Below are positions 29,292-37,650 of a stretch of 64,000 bases of DNA, piece by piece. The translations under genes and the position numbers were made by a program. The DNA is from Candidatus Zixiibacteriota bacterium (lineage in GTDB: Bacteria; Desulfobacterota; Binatia; UBA9968), in the NCBI GenBank assembly GCA_035574315.1, contig DATLYW010000024.1:1-64000 (forward strand), given 5' to 3'. Positions within the stretch are counted from its first letter, which is position 1; every line of letters begins with the position of its first letter. The notes beneath the pieces were generated by a model that did no database searches, was not told where the DNA came from, and worked only from the letters and a program-made list of their open reading frames with translations.

Positions 29292-30986
29292 TCACCGCCC
29301 GCGGACCATCTCCTCGGCGTGCCGGCGGGTCCTTTCGGTGATCTTGATCCCTCCGAGCATCCGCGCGATCTCCTCGATCCGCCGGGATTCGTCCAGCTTT
29401 TCCACCCGCGTGCTCGTCCTGCCCCGCCGAACCTCCTTTCGCACCGCGTGGTGCGAGTCCGCGAGCGCGGCGATCTGCGGCAGATGGGTCACGCAGAGCA
29501 CTTGATGGGTGGAAGCGACCTGCTTGAGCTTCTTGCCCACGACCTCGGCGATGGCCCCGCCGATACCGGCGTCGACCTCGTCGAAAAGGAGCGTGGGGAT
29601 GTCGCCGGGAAGGAGGACCAGAGATTTGATCGCGAGCATCAGGCGGGAGAGCTCGCCGCCGGAGGCCGTCCTGGCAAGCGGCTTCGGCGGCTCGCCGGGG
29701 TTGGGCGAGAAATAGAACTCCACCTGGTCGGCTCCCTTTTCCGTGATTTTCCTGCCGTGCATCACAAAAGGCGGCTCGTCGGTCTTCTCGGAAGCTTCAA
29801 GGAAGCGCACCTGGAAGATCGTCCCCGGCATGCCGAGGCTCCTGCACTCGCGCTCCAGCTCCTTCTGCATGCGGCCGGCAAGCCTGCGCCGCTCCAGCGA
29901 CAGAGCTTCAGCGCTCTTCCACGCGGCGCTCCGGGCGGCCTCCAGCTTTTTTTCCAGCTCGGGCAGCTCTTCCTCGCCGCGGTCGAGCGCCTCGAGCTCC
30001 GCGCGCAGCTCGTTACAGACGCGCAGGATGTCCGGGACCGCTCCGCCGTACTTCCGCTTGAGGCGCTGAATTTCCGCCAGGCGGTCCTCGAGCCGCTCCA
30101 GAGCCCCGGGCTCGAATGCCACCCGCTCGCCGTAGCGGCGCAGCTCTCCGTTGGCTTCTTCCAGATGGGCCATCGCGGCGGCAAGGAGGTCGACCGCCGG
30201 TTGGAGGGAGGCGTCGATCCTGGCGAGCTCGCGCAACTTGTTGGCGTATCTCCCCACGCGGCTGATCAGCGCGTCCTCGCCTTCGTACAGCAAATCCTCG
30301 CCTTCCAGGCATCCCTGGTAGAGCCGTTCCGCGTTGGCGAGGATGCTCTTCTGAAGCACGAGCTCCTCCTCTTCTCCGGGACGGAGCTGCGCCTTTTCGA
30401 TCTCCTCCACCTGCGCTTCCAGCATCCCCCTTTGCCGCCGACGCTGCTCCAGCAAGGCGCGCGCCTTCGCAACGGCCTCCCAGGCCTCCGCCAGAGCGCG
30501 GAAGCGTCCGGCATGTTCCGCCGCCGCGGCGGCGAGCCCTCCGTAAGCGTCGAGCAGCTGCAGGTGCGCTTCGGGGTGAAGCAACGTGTGGTGCTCGTGC
30601 TGGCCGTAAACATGCACCAACGAGCGACCGACCTCCGCGAGCAAAGCAAGGGGAGAAAGGCTTCCGCCCAGATAAACGCGATTTTTCCCCGACCGGCTCA
30701 CCACGCGCTTGACGATCAGCTCTTCGCCGACTTCGCAACCCGCCTCCGTCAGGCGTGCCGCTGCGGCTTGCGGCAGCTCGTCGAACAGCGCCTCGACGCT
30801 CGCCTCCTCCTCGCCGTGGCGGATGATTTCGGAGCCGACGCGCTCGCCCGTCACCAATCCCAGCGCGCTCAGAATAATGGACTTCCCGGCCCCGGTCTCG
30901 CCGGTGAGCACGTTCAACCCGGCCGACAGCTCGAGCGACAGCTCGTCGATCACCGCGAAGTTCTTGATACGGAGCTCCCGCAGCAT
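29292..30986 (-). CDS. recN: DNA repair protein RecN
   Basis: RecN is an SMC-like ATPase acting in double-strand break repair. The 564-residue protein starts MLRELRIKNFAVID, has Walker A GETGAGKS (near residue 31), a long Glu/Arg-rich coiled-coil middle (about 150-370), the ABC signature region ASGGELSRLMLA, and Walker B LLFDEVDAGIGG. It follows nadK by 10 bases, the usual nadK-recN pairing. The tRNA-Ala gene lies just downstream with its own promoter. Confidence 0.96.
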   Translation of the reverse strand: MLRELRIKNFAVIDELSLELSAGLNVLTGETGAGKSIILSALGLVTGERVGSEIIRHGEEEASVEALFDELPQAAAARLTEAGCEVGEELIVKRVVSRSGKNRVYLGGSLSPLALLAEVGRSLVHVYGQHEHHTLLHPEAHLQLLDAYGGLAAAAAEHAGRFRALAEAWEAVAKARALLEQRRRQRGMLEAQVEEIEKAQLRPGEEEELVLQKSILANAERLYQGCLEGEDLLYEGEDALISRVGRYANKLRELARIDASLQPAVDLLAAAMAHLEEANGELRRYGERVAFEPGALERLEDRLAEIQRLKRKYGGAVPDILRVCNELRAELEALDRGEEELPELEKKLEAARSAAWKSAEALSLERRRLAGRMQKELERECRSLGMPGTIFQVRFLEASEKTDEPPFVMHGRKITEKGADQVEFYFSPNPGEPPKPLARTASGGELSRLMLAIKSLVLLPGDIPTLLFDEVDAGIGGAIAEVVGKKLKQVASTHQVLCVTHLPQIAALADSHHAVRKEVRRGRTSTRVEKLDESRRIEEIARMLGGIKITERTRRHAEEMVRGR

Positions 30987-30996
30987 GGCTCTTCCG

Positions 30997-31854
30997 TCAT
31001 CGTTCGCCCCATTTGAGCTTGTTCCTGAGGATCTCGTAATAGCTTCTTGAGGCGACCTTGATCAGCGACACCGGCAGCCCGGAGTCGCGCGCTTCGACGC
31101 GGTCGCCGTTGTTGAGCCGCATCCCCTGCCGTCCATCGGGGCTGAGAATCACCGTGTCCCCCGCCGAGCGCAGGGTCACCCGGATCGTGGCTTTGCTCGG
31201 GACCACGATCGGGCGATGGGTCAGCGTATGGGGGCAGATCGGGCTGAGGATGATCGCGCCGAGCGCCGGCTCCAGAATCGGTCCCCCTGCGGCCAGGGAG
31301 TAGGCCGTAGAGCCCGTCGGCGTCGACACGATCAGGCCGTCCGCCCGGTAGGTGCACAGGTAGTCTTCGTCGACGTAGGTTTCGAGATCGATGATGCGGC
31401 TGCGGGCTCCCTTGGCGATGACCACGTCGTTCAGCACCCGAAAGCGGCGCGGCTTGCCGCGCTTGCCGAATACCCGAGCCTCCAGCGTCATTCGCTTCTC
31501 GACGGCGTAGTCGCCCTCGAGCGTCTTCGAAAGCACCGCCTCCAGCTCGTCCGCGGCCACTTCCGTGATGAAACCCAGCCCTCCCAGATTGACGCCGAGA
31601 ATCGGCACCTCGGGCCGCTCCACGAGCGGCGCGATGTTGAGGAGCGTGCCGTCGCCCCCCAGGGAAATGATCAGGTCCGCTTTACGGGCGATTTCCTTTT
31701 TCGTGCACGAGGAGGCGGAGGCAAGCCCCCGCACGGCGCCGTTTTCGACGAGAACCTTCTTCCCTCTCTGCTTCAGCCAGGGCACCAACCATCTGACCAT
31801 TTCGGTCGCCTTAGGCTCCTGGTATTTTGCGACGAGTCCGACGGTGCGAATCAT
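30997..31854 (-). CDS. nadK: NAD kinase
   Basis: NadK phosphorylates NAD to NADP. The 285-residue protein has the family GGDGTLL motif (near residue 66), the NLGGLGFITE block and the TPTGSTAYSLAAGGPI stretch that binds NAD. It starts with ATG at 31854 and is cotranscribed with recN. No promoter with a convincing match was seen upstream. Confidence 0.96.
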   Translation of the reverse strand: MIRTVGLVAKYQEPKATEMVRWLVPWLKQRGKKVLVENGAVRGLASASSCTKKEIARKADLIISLGGDGTLLNIAPLVERPEVPILGVNLGGLGFITEVAADELEAVLSKTLEGDYAVEKRMTLEARVFGKRGKPRRFRVLNDVVIAKGARSRIIDLETYVDEDYLCTYRADGLIVSTPTGSTAYSLAAGGPILEPALGAIILSPICPHTLTHRPIVVPSKATIRVTLRSAGDTVILSPDGRQGMRLNNGDRVEARDSGLPVSLIKVASRSYYEILRNKLKWGER

Positions 31855-32188
31855 GAAAAGCCCCTACGCGACCGCGAGAGTAGCATAACGCGAGACAAAA
31901 TGCCCGACGTGCGCCGCTCCGCGCGGCCTCCTCATGGAGCCCGTAACCGGCTTTCTCGAGCGGACGGCGGCTCCGTGAAACGCTCCGATAAGTACGGCGA
32001 CGGTCGGGGCCATCGGAAAGCAACTCCGCAGGCGATATTGCAGGGGTGGCGGGGCGTCTGCAAGAATATCGGCTGCGCCTGTGGGGTCATTTTGCCGGCT
32101 CACGGCTCGGCCTCCTGCTGACCGGTGCCGAGGTTTTCACCGCGAGGGCCGGACTCCCCGGCTTTTCGCCGCCATTGGAGGAAAACTC
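31855..32188. other. Divergent gap between nadK and the DoxX gene
   Basis: No credible gene is present here. A plus-strand frame is open from 32081, but it becomes hydrophobic only after 32189, where the DoxX gene has a good ribosome site. No promoter or hairpin stood out for either direction. Confidence 0.4.
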
Positions 32189-32641
32189 ATGTTGCCGTCC
32201 AACGCGAGACGACTCATGCCCTGGGCGATGCTTCCTACCCGTATCGGTCTCGGGGCTGTCTTCATCGCCCACGGAGCGCAAAAGCTTTTCGGCTGGTGGG
32301 GTGGGACCGGCCTCCAGGCGACAATCGAGACTTTCGAGCGTTCGTTGGGCGTGCCCCCCTATCTGACGGTGCTCGCCGCCGGAACGGAGTTTTTCGGCGG
32401 CATCGCGGTGATTCTGGGATTGCTCACGCGCCTTTCAGCCTTGGGCCTGGCGTGCGTCATGGCCGTCGCGGTGTGGACGGTTCACCTCGCCAACGGCTTT
32501 TTCCTCAACTGGTCCCTCACCCCCGGTCAGGGGCACGGCTTCGAGTTCAACCTCACCTTGATCGCGATGGCGGTGAGCCTGATGCTGTCCGGTCCGGGCA
32601 AGCTATCCGTCGACCGCCTGCTCGGGTTCGAGAACGACTGA
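32189..32641 (+). CDS. DoxX-family membrane protein
   Basis: A 150-residue inner-membrane protein with four membrane segments and the DoxX motifs RIGLGAVFIAHGAQKLFGW, GLLTRLSALGL and the C-terminal NLTLIAMAVSLMLSGPG. The ATG at 32189 was chosen because TTGGAGGAAA lies 6-8 bases upstream. DoxX relatives include subunits of thiosulfate:quinone oxidoreductase and of oxidative-stress membrane complexes, but the role here is unknown. It stands alone and converges with the TPR gene across a hairpin. Confidence 0.88.
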   Translation: MLPSNARRLMPWAMLPTRIGLGAVFIAHGAQKLFGWWGGTGLQATIETFERSLGVPPYLTVLAAGTEFFGGIAVILGLLTRLSALGLACVMAVAVWTVHLANGFFLNWSLTPGQGHGFEFNLTLIAMAVSLMLSGPGKLSVDRLLGFEND

Positions 32642-32679
32642 GCACCGATCATTGCGCCGCGCGGGAGAGCGCCCCGCCG

Positions 32680-32701
32680 GGGCAGAGAAGTCGCTCTGCC
32701 C
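32680..32701. terminator. Hairpin between convergent DoxX and TPR genes
   Basis: GGGCAGAG (32680-32687) and CTCTGCCC (32694-32701) form a perfect 8-base stem with a 6-base loop. It lies in the convergent gap and could stop transcripts from both sides, though neither side has a T tract. Confidence 0.5.
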
Positions 32702-32707
32702 TCCGCG

Positions 32708-32735
32708 AGATTACTGATTACTGATTTCTGATTTC
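32708..32735. repeat. Four tandem heptamers across the TPR gene stop codon
   Basis: The plus strand reads ATTACTG, ATTACTG, ATTTCTG, ATTTCTT in direct succession. The TPR stop codon (32718-32720) lies within the second unit, so the repeat encodes the last residues (EIRNQ) and runs past the stop. Confidence 0.8.
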
Positions 32736-33557
32736 TTCGAGCAGCCGCTTCGCCTTCTGCTTGTGCCTGGCGTCGTCAGAAAAACGGATCGGCAGCGGTT
32801 CGATCGACCGTAGCAGCGCCCGGGCTTGCGCCCAGTTTTCCGCCGCGATGTAGCTTTGCGCCAGCTCGAGACGGCTGACGATCACGCCGGGATTGAGCGC
32901 GATCGCCTTTTTCAGGAGTTCGACGGACTGCTCCAGGCTTCCCCGCGGGATCGAGCGGCCGTAGACGACGTTGGCGAACAGGCGACTCATCCTTCCGATC
33001 TCCGCCATCTTTCGGTGCCAGACGCCGTAAACGTGATAAGCGAATCCGTTGCCGGGATCGAGCGCGATCGCCCTTTCCACCGCCGACCGGATCTCCCCGG
33101 CGAGGTCGATCTGCGTGCCGACCGGGGAAATCATGGCGATGTTTCCGAGCGACCAGGCCACGTAAAAATGGCCCCACGTGGAACCCGGATCGACCGCGAC
33201 CGCCTTGCGCGCGAGTCTCTCCGCGATCCGGTATTCCTCGAGGCGCTTGGCCTGCCAACCGGGCTCCGACTCGAGGACCATGTCCCCGATGTCGATGTGG
33301 GCGCGCGCGAGCATGGTGAGCGCCTCGAAGTGATCGGGTTCCGCCTCGAGCACCTTGCGTAATTCCCGCGCCGCCTCTCGAGGCTTGAACTGGGCGTGCA
33401 GCCGTTCCGCGCGCTTGACCAGCTCGGCGATCTCCGGACGCTCCGGCCGGCAGTGCGCGCAGCCCGGACGGGCGGGCTCCTGCGCGCCTCCCGGCACGGC
33501 CGCTCCCACCCAGGCGATCGCGCCGATCAGCAAGAAAAGCTTTGCTTGCACCCGCAT
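32718..33557 (-). CDS. Exported TPR protein resembling RMD (regulator of microtubule dynamics) domains
   Basis: The 279-residue product has an N-terminal signal peptide (about residues 4-24, ending PGGAQ), a short CAHC motif, then helical TPR repeats: ARELRKVLEAEPDHFEALTM, ARKAVAVDPGSTWGHFYVAW, LLKKAIALNPGVIVSRLELA. The stretch YHVYGVWHRKMAEIGRM recalls the RMD1-3-type TPR family. The ATG at 33557 lies 2 bases after the thioesterase stop; a GTG at 33563 is an alternative. The function is unknown, probably a periplasmic scaffold. Confidence 0.75.
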   Translation of the reverse strand: MRVQAKLFLLIGAIAWVGAAVPGGAQEPARPGCAHCRPERPEIAELVKRAERLHAQFKPREAARELRKVLEAEPDHFEALTMLARAHIDIGDMVLESEPGWQAKRLEEYRIAERLARKAVAVDPGSTWGHFYVAWSLGNIAMISPVGTQIDLAGEIRSAVERAIALDPGNGFAYHVYGVWHRKMAEIGRMSRLFANVVYGRSIPRGSLEQSVELLKKAIALNPGVIVSRLELAQSYIAAENWAQARALLRSIEPLPIRFSDDARHKQKAKRLLEEIRNQ

Positions 33558-33559
33558 GG

Positions 33560-33931
33560 TCACCGGATCGGTACCGGCCGTCCGGCCTCGTCGATCGCCA
33601 CGTAGGTCACTTCTGCGGCGGTGACCCGCACGGGCCGGCCCGGCTCCCTCGCCCGCTCCGCCTCGACCTCGATGCGCACCGTGAGCGAGGTGACTCCCTC
33701 GCGGACCACGGACGTGTAAAAACTCACGAGATCACCGACGTAAACGGGAGCGATAAACTCGACCGCGCGCATGGCACGGGTGACGAAGTCGCGACGGACG
33801 TGCTGTGAGGCGGCCAGCGCTCCGGCCAGGTCGATGTGACTCAAAATGACGCCGCCGAAGATCGTGCCCCGCGCGTTCGTGTCCCGCGGCAGCATGGTTA
33901 CGCGCAGCTTGGGGTCTCGGGCTTCGGCCAT
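33560..33931 (-). CDS. YciA-like acyl-CoA thioesterase (hotdog fold)
   Basis: A 123-residue hotdog protein. The stretch NARGTIFGGVILSHIDLAGALAA matches the YciA/BFIT-type acyl-CoA hydrolase block with the catalytic Asp, and RAVEFIAPVYVGDLVSFY is the second conserved strand. The ATG at 33931 gives the family length but lacks a ribosome site. A TTG at 33982 overlapping the ilvE stop (TTGA) is the alternative. It is coupled to the TPR gene downstream. Confidence 0.85.
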   Translation of the reverse strand: MAEARDPKLRVTMLPRDTNARGTIFGGVILSHIDLAGALAASQHVRRDFVTRAMRAVEFIAPVYVGDLVSFYTSVVREGVTSLTVRIEVEAERAREPGRPVRVTAAEVTYVAIDEAGRPVPIR

Positions 33932-33978
33932 GGATAGAGGGCGCGCCGGCGCTTCCGCGAAACTTCGAACGCCGGCGC

Positions 33979-34896
33979 TCAAAGGTAGGTCAGCCAGCCG
34001 CTGTAATCCTTGTTTTTCCCCTTGATGACGTCGAAGAACACGCGCTGCAGCTCGCCCGTGATCGCGCCCGGGCGGCCGGTACCGATCGGGCGGTGGTCGA
34101 CCTCCCGTATCGGGGTCACTTCGGCAGCAGTCCCGGTAAAGAACGCTTCATCCGCCGTGTACAGCTCGTCGCGGCTGAAGCGCTCCTCCGTGACCTGATA
34201 GCCCTTGTCGCGCGCGATCGTGATGATCGAATCCCGGGTGATACCCGGCAGAATGGAGGTCAACGGGGTCGTTTTCAGCCGGCCGTCGCGCACGATGAAG
34301 ATGTTCTCTCCGCTCGCCTCGGAAACGTAACCCTCGGAATCGAGCATGATCGCTTCGTCGTATCCCGCATTCTTCACCTCGGTCTTGGCCAGCACGGAGT
34401 TGATGTAGTTTCCGGACGCCTTGCTCTTGGTCATCATGACGTTGACGTGATGGCGCGTATAGGAGGAGACCTTCGCGCGGATGCCGTTCTTCAATCCTTC
34501 GTCCCCCAGATACGCGCCCCAGGGCCAGACCGCGATGCAGACGTTGATCGGATTCCCGGGTGCGTACAATCCCATCTCCCCCAAGCCGACCAGGGCGAGC
34601 GGCCGGATGTAGCACTCTTTCAGGTGATTTGCCCGGATGGTGTCGAGAATGGCCGTTTTCAGCTGCTCGACGCTGTAAGGCAGCGGGAAGCCCAGGATCT
34701 TGCCGGAGTCAGAAAACCTGCGAACGTGCTCGTCGAGGCGAAAAACCGCCGACCGGCCGTCGGCCATGGAATAGCAACGAATCCCTTCGAAATAAGCGGT
34801 CCCGTAATGGAGTGCGTGGGCGAGCACGTGAACTTTCGCGTCCTCCCAGGGAACCAGCTTTCCGTCAAACCATATTTTTTCCGTCCTGAGCGACAT
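33979..34896 (-). CDS. ilvE: Branched-chain amino acid aminotransferase
   Basis: IlvE makes leucine, isoleucine and valine from their keto acids. The 305-residue fold-type IV PLP enzyme starts KIWFDGKLVPWEDAKVHVL, has HALHYGTAYFEGIR, the Schiff-base Lys in the KSKASGNYINS region (near residue 158), EASGENIF, and FFTGTAAEVTPI. Length is normal. It lies downstream of the interrupted HU gene in the same direction. Confidence 0.95.
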   Translation of the reverse strand: MSLRTEKIWFDGKLVPWEDAKVHVLAHALHYGTAYFEGIRCYSMADGRSAVFRLDEHVRRFSDSGKILGFPLPYSVEQLKTAILDTIRANHLKECYIRPLALVGLGEMGLYAPGNPINVCIAVWPWGAYLGDEGLKNGIRAKVSSYTRHHVNVMMTKSKASGNYINSVLAKTEVKNAGYDEAIMLDSEGYVSEASGENIFIVRDGRLKTTPLTSILPGITRDSIITIARDKGYQVTEERFSRDELYTADEAFFTGTAAEVTPIREVDHRPIGTGRPGAITGELQRVFFDVIKGKNKDYSGWLTYL

Positions 34897-34997
34897 GAGC
34901 TTTGTCGAAAACTCCTGACCGGTGGGGGCGAGCCGTCATTTTACGTGCGCTCGCCTCAGGTATCAAGGGCGGGGACGCGCGACGAGCAACACCGCTC

Positions 34998-35267
34998 CTA
35001 GAGGCTCTCCTTCAGGCTCGGCGCGGGCTTGAAGTCGATCGTGCGGCTCGCCTTGATGACCATCGCGGCGCCGGTTTGTGGGTGGACGCCCTTGAGCGCC
35101 TTGCGCGAGCGCGCGGTGAAGGTGCCGAACCCCGGGAGCTGGAAGCGTTTGTTCTTTCGGATCGCCCGCGCGATTCCCTCGAAGACCGCGTCCACCGCCC
35201 CTTCCGCCGTCGCCTTGTTGATCTAAGCTCCCTTCGCGACCGCCTCGATCGACTCGGCCCTGGTCAT
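34998..35267 (-). pseudogene. HU/IHF-family DNA-binding protein gene with in-frame TAG at codon 15
   Basis: The gene starts at ATG 35267 behind a strong GGGAGGGG ribosome site and reads MTRAESIEAVAKGA, then TAG (35223-35225), then continues in the same frame as [17 protein letters not shown] through the HU core ([27 protein letters not shown]) to the end. Without the stop it would be a normal HU of about 89 residues. An internal GTG at 35195 could restart translation but would lose the first helix. Recent decay, a sequencing error or suppression are all possible. Confidence 0.85.
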
Positions 35268-35361
35268 AGCCCCTCCCGGCTTTCCGGGCCGCTTCCCCAC
35301 CGGCTGAAGCTCACGAGAGCCCGGGTATGAAACGGGATAGTTTCCAATCGAGCCGGAATTG

Positions 35362-36303
35362 TCAACACCGAAAAGATACCCCCAGCCGCTCGTACAACAG
35401 CCCGTAACGCAAGCCCTGATCGCTCACGATCACCCGCTCGATCCCGCTCAACGTCATGATCCGCTCGACCAGCAGCGTCCCTGCGAGAATCACGTCGGCA
35501 CGGCGCGGGTCGAGTCCGACGATCCGTTTTCGCTCGGCGATCGAGCGCTCGCCGTAGAGACGAGCTTGCCGCCGCACTTCCGCGAGCCCCAGAGACTCGC
35601 CGTGCACCGCCTCGTGCGAGTACCGCCGGAGCCCTCTGGCAACCGCCGCCAGAGTGGTGAAGGTGCCTGCGATCCCCACCATCGTTCGCGCGCCAGCCGC
35701 TGCGCGCAGCGGCTCGCACGTCGAAGCGATTGCACCGTCGATGGCCGCGACCGCCAGGCGGATCTCCGCTTCGGTGACGGGATCGCTTCGCAGGAAGCGC
35801 TCGGTGATCCGAACCGACCCGAGGTTTACGCTTCGTGCCTCGACCGTCCCGCCCGGCTCCCCGCGAACGAATTCCGTGCTGCCGCCACCGATATCCACGA
35901 CCCAAAGCTCGCCGCGGCGCAGGCCGAGCCCGCGGTGCACGGCCAGAAAGGCGTAAGCCGCCTCCTCCTCACCCGAGATCACGCGCACCTCCAGACCGAG
36001 GCGCTCGCGGAAGCGGCGGCAGACCGCCGCGCCGTTGCGCGCGTCGCGCAGGGCGCTCGTGCCGACGGTGCAGATGCGCTCGACACCGAGTTCCCTGCAC
36101 CGGCGCAGATACCGTTCCAGGACCGCGTAGCTTCGCTCCTCGCCTTCCCGGCCGATCCGGCGGGTGCGATCGACACCTTCCCCGAGTCGAGGAATTTCCG
36201 CCAGGTCCTCGAGGACCCGGAAGCGCCCTCCGTCGCGCAGTTCGGCGATGAGACAGAGGATCGTGTTGGTGCCGATGTCGATGAACGCCTCGCGCGGGCT
36301 CAT
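35362..36303 (-). CDS. Ppx/GppA-family exopolyphosphatase / pppGpp phosphohydrolase
   Basis: A 313-residue single-module Ppx/GppA protein (actin-like ATPase fold) without the C-terminal HD-like domain of E. coli Ppx. Motifs are [44 protein letters not shown] and [10 protein letters not shown]. It acts on polyphosphate or pppGpp; which one cannot be told. The ATG at 36303 overlaps the trmFO stop (ATGA). The upstream open frame belongs to the trmFO region. Confidence 0.9.
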   Translation of the reverse strand: MSPREAFIDIGTNTILCLIAELRDGGRFRVLEDLAEIPRLGEGVDRTRRIGREGEERSYAVLERYLRRCRELGVERICTVGTSALRDARNGAAVCRRFRERLGLEVRVISGEEEAAYAFLAVHRGLGLRRGELWVVDIGGGSTEFVRGEPGGTVEARSVNLGSVRITERFLRSDPVTEAEIRLAVAAIDGAIASTCEPLRAAAGARTMVGIAGTFTTLAAVARGLRRYSHEAVHGESLGLAEVRRQARLYGERSIAERKRIVGLDPRRADVILAGTLLVERIMTLSGIERVIVSDQGLRYGLLYERLGVSFRC

Positions 36304-37646
36304 GGCACCGAAGCGGTCCCGGCGGCCGAAGCTCCCCGGAGCTCGATCTCGACCAGCCGCCGCCAGGTTTCCAGGTCGCGCAGCGCGCGCTGCGCCAGGA
36401 TCTCCCGCTTCTGCCTTTTCGAGGCCGCTCCGGCGACCGGCGGCAAAAGCCCGAAGTTGACGTTCATCGGCTGGAAGTGCCGCCGGTGCGGATCGCTGAT
36501 GTAGCGGACCAGGGAGCCGAGCGCGGTCGTGGGCGGAGGAACGACCGGCGGCTTGCCGGCGACCAGCAGCACCGCATTCAATCCGGCGAGCAGGCCGCTG
36601 GCCGCTGATTCGACATAGCCTTCCACGCCGGTGATCTGCCCGGCGAAGAGCAGACTCTCGCGCCGGCGCCACTGCAGGGTCGGCTGCAGATGCGCGGGCG
36701 CGTCGATGAAGGTGTTGCGGTGCAGGCTCCCGAGCCGGACGAACTCGGCTTGCGCCAGCCCCGGGAGCATGGAGAACACCCGGCGTTGCTCGGGATACGT
36801 CATCTTGGTCTGGAAGCCGACCAGGTTGTAGAGCGTCGCCTCGCGGTTTTCCTGTCTGAGCTGAACCACGGCGTACGGCCGCCTCCCGGTTCGCGGATCC
36901 ACCAGCCCCACGGCCCGCATCGGGCCGAACGCCAGGGTTTCACGCCCGCGGTCCGCCATCTCCTCGATCGGCATGCAGCCTTCGAATGGCACGAAGCGCT
37001 CGAAGCTGCGCGTCGGGACGCGCTCGGCCGTTCTGAGCGCGTCGACGAAACGCTCGTATTCTTCGCGGGTGAGCGGCAGGTTGAGGTAATCGCCTTCCTC
37101 GAACCCATGGCGCGATGCGCGGAAGGCGACCTTCATGTCGATCGACTCCGCCGTCACGATCGGCGAGATCGCGTCGTAAAAATAGAGGTGCTCCGAGCCC
37201 AGCATGGCCGCCAGCGCCTCCCCCAGCGCGGCAGAAGTGAGGGGGCCGGTCGCGATGATCGTCAGCCCGTCCGGCACCTCGACGACTTCCTCGCGCACGA
37301 CGCGCACCGTCGGAAGCGCCGCCAGCGCCTCTCCCAGCGCGGCAGAGAACAACGCCCGGTCGACCGCCAGGGCAGAGCCGGCCGGAACGCGGGCCGCCTC
37401 CGCGGCGCGAACGACCACCGACCCCAGCCGCCGCATCTCTTCTTTCAGCAAACCGGCGGGAGTGTGGAGCGCGTTCGAGCGCAGCGAGTTGCTGCAAACC
37501 AGCTCGCCGATATCGGCCGTCGAATGGGCCTCGGTCATGCGCCGCGGGCGCATCTCGAAAAGCTCGACCCGCACTCCCCGGCGCCCCAGCTGCCAGGCCG
37601 CCTCCGCACCCGCAAGGCCGGCTCCGATCACGCGTACGGGCTCCAT
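36300..37646 (-). CDS. trmFO: Methylenetetrahydrofolate--tRNA-(uracil-5-)-methyltransferase
   Basis: TrmFO makes m5U54 in tRNA using methylene-THF and FAD. The 448-residue protein starts with the FAD loop [15 protein letters not shown], has CSNSLRSN, the active-site Cys in [11 protein letters not shown], and the C-terminal [12 protein letters not shown] block. It lies 4 bases downstream of topA, a pairing found in many bacteria where xerC-hslVU follow; here those genes sit about 23 kb away. Confidence 0.96.
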   Translation of the reverse strand: MEPVRVIGAGLAGAEAAWQLGRRGVRVELFEMRPRRMTEAHSTADIGELVCSNSLRSNALHTPAGLLKEEMRRLGSVVVRAAEAARVPAGSALAVDRALFSAALGEALAALPTVRVVREEVVEVPDGLTIIATGPLTSAALGEALAAMLGSEHLYFYDAISPIVTAESIDMKVAFRASRHGFEEGDYLNLPLTREEYERFVDALRTAERVPTRSFERFVPFEGCMPIEEMADRGRETLAFGPMRAVGLVDPRTGRRPYAVVQLRQENREATLYNLVGFQTKMTYPEQRRVFSMLPGLAQAEFVRLGSLHRNTFIDAPAHLQPTLQWRRRESLLFAGQITGVEGYVESAASGLLAGLNAVLLVAGKPPVVPPPTTALGSLVRYISDPHRRHFQPMNVNFGLLPPVAGAASKRQKREILAQRALRDLETWRRLVEIELRGASAAGTASVP

Positions 37647-37650
37647 CGGG

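Noticed and set aside
35223..35225. TAG in the HU gene read as pyrrolysine or another recoded residue
   Set aside because: TAG ends argB, prmC, ubiD and the aldo/keto reductase normally here, and no recoding machinery is visible.
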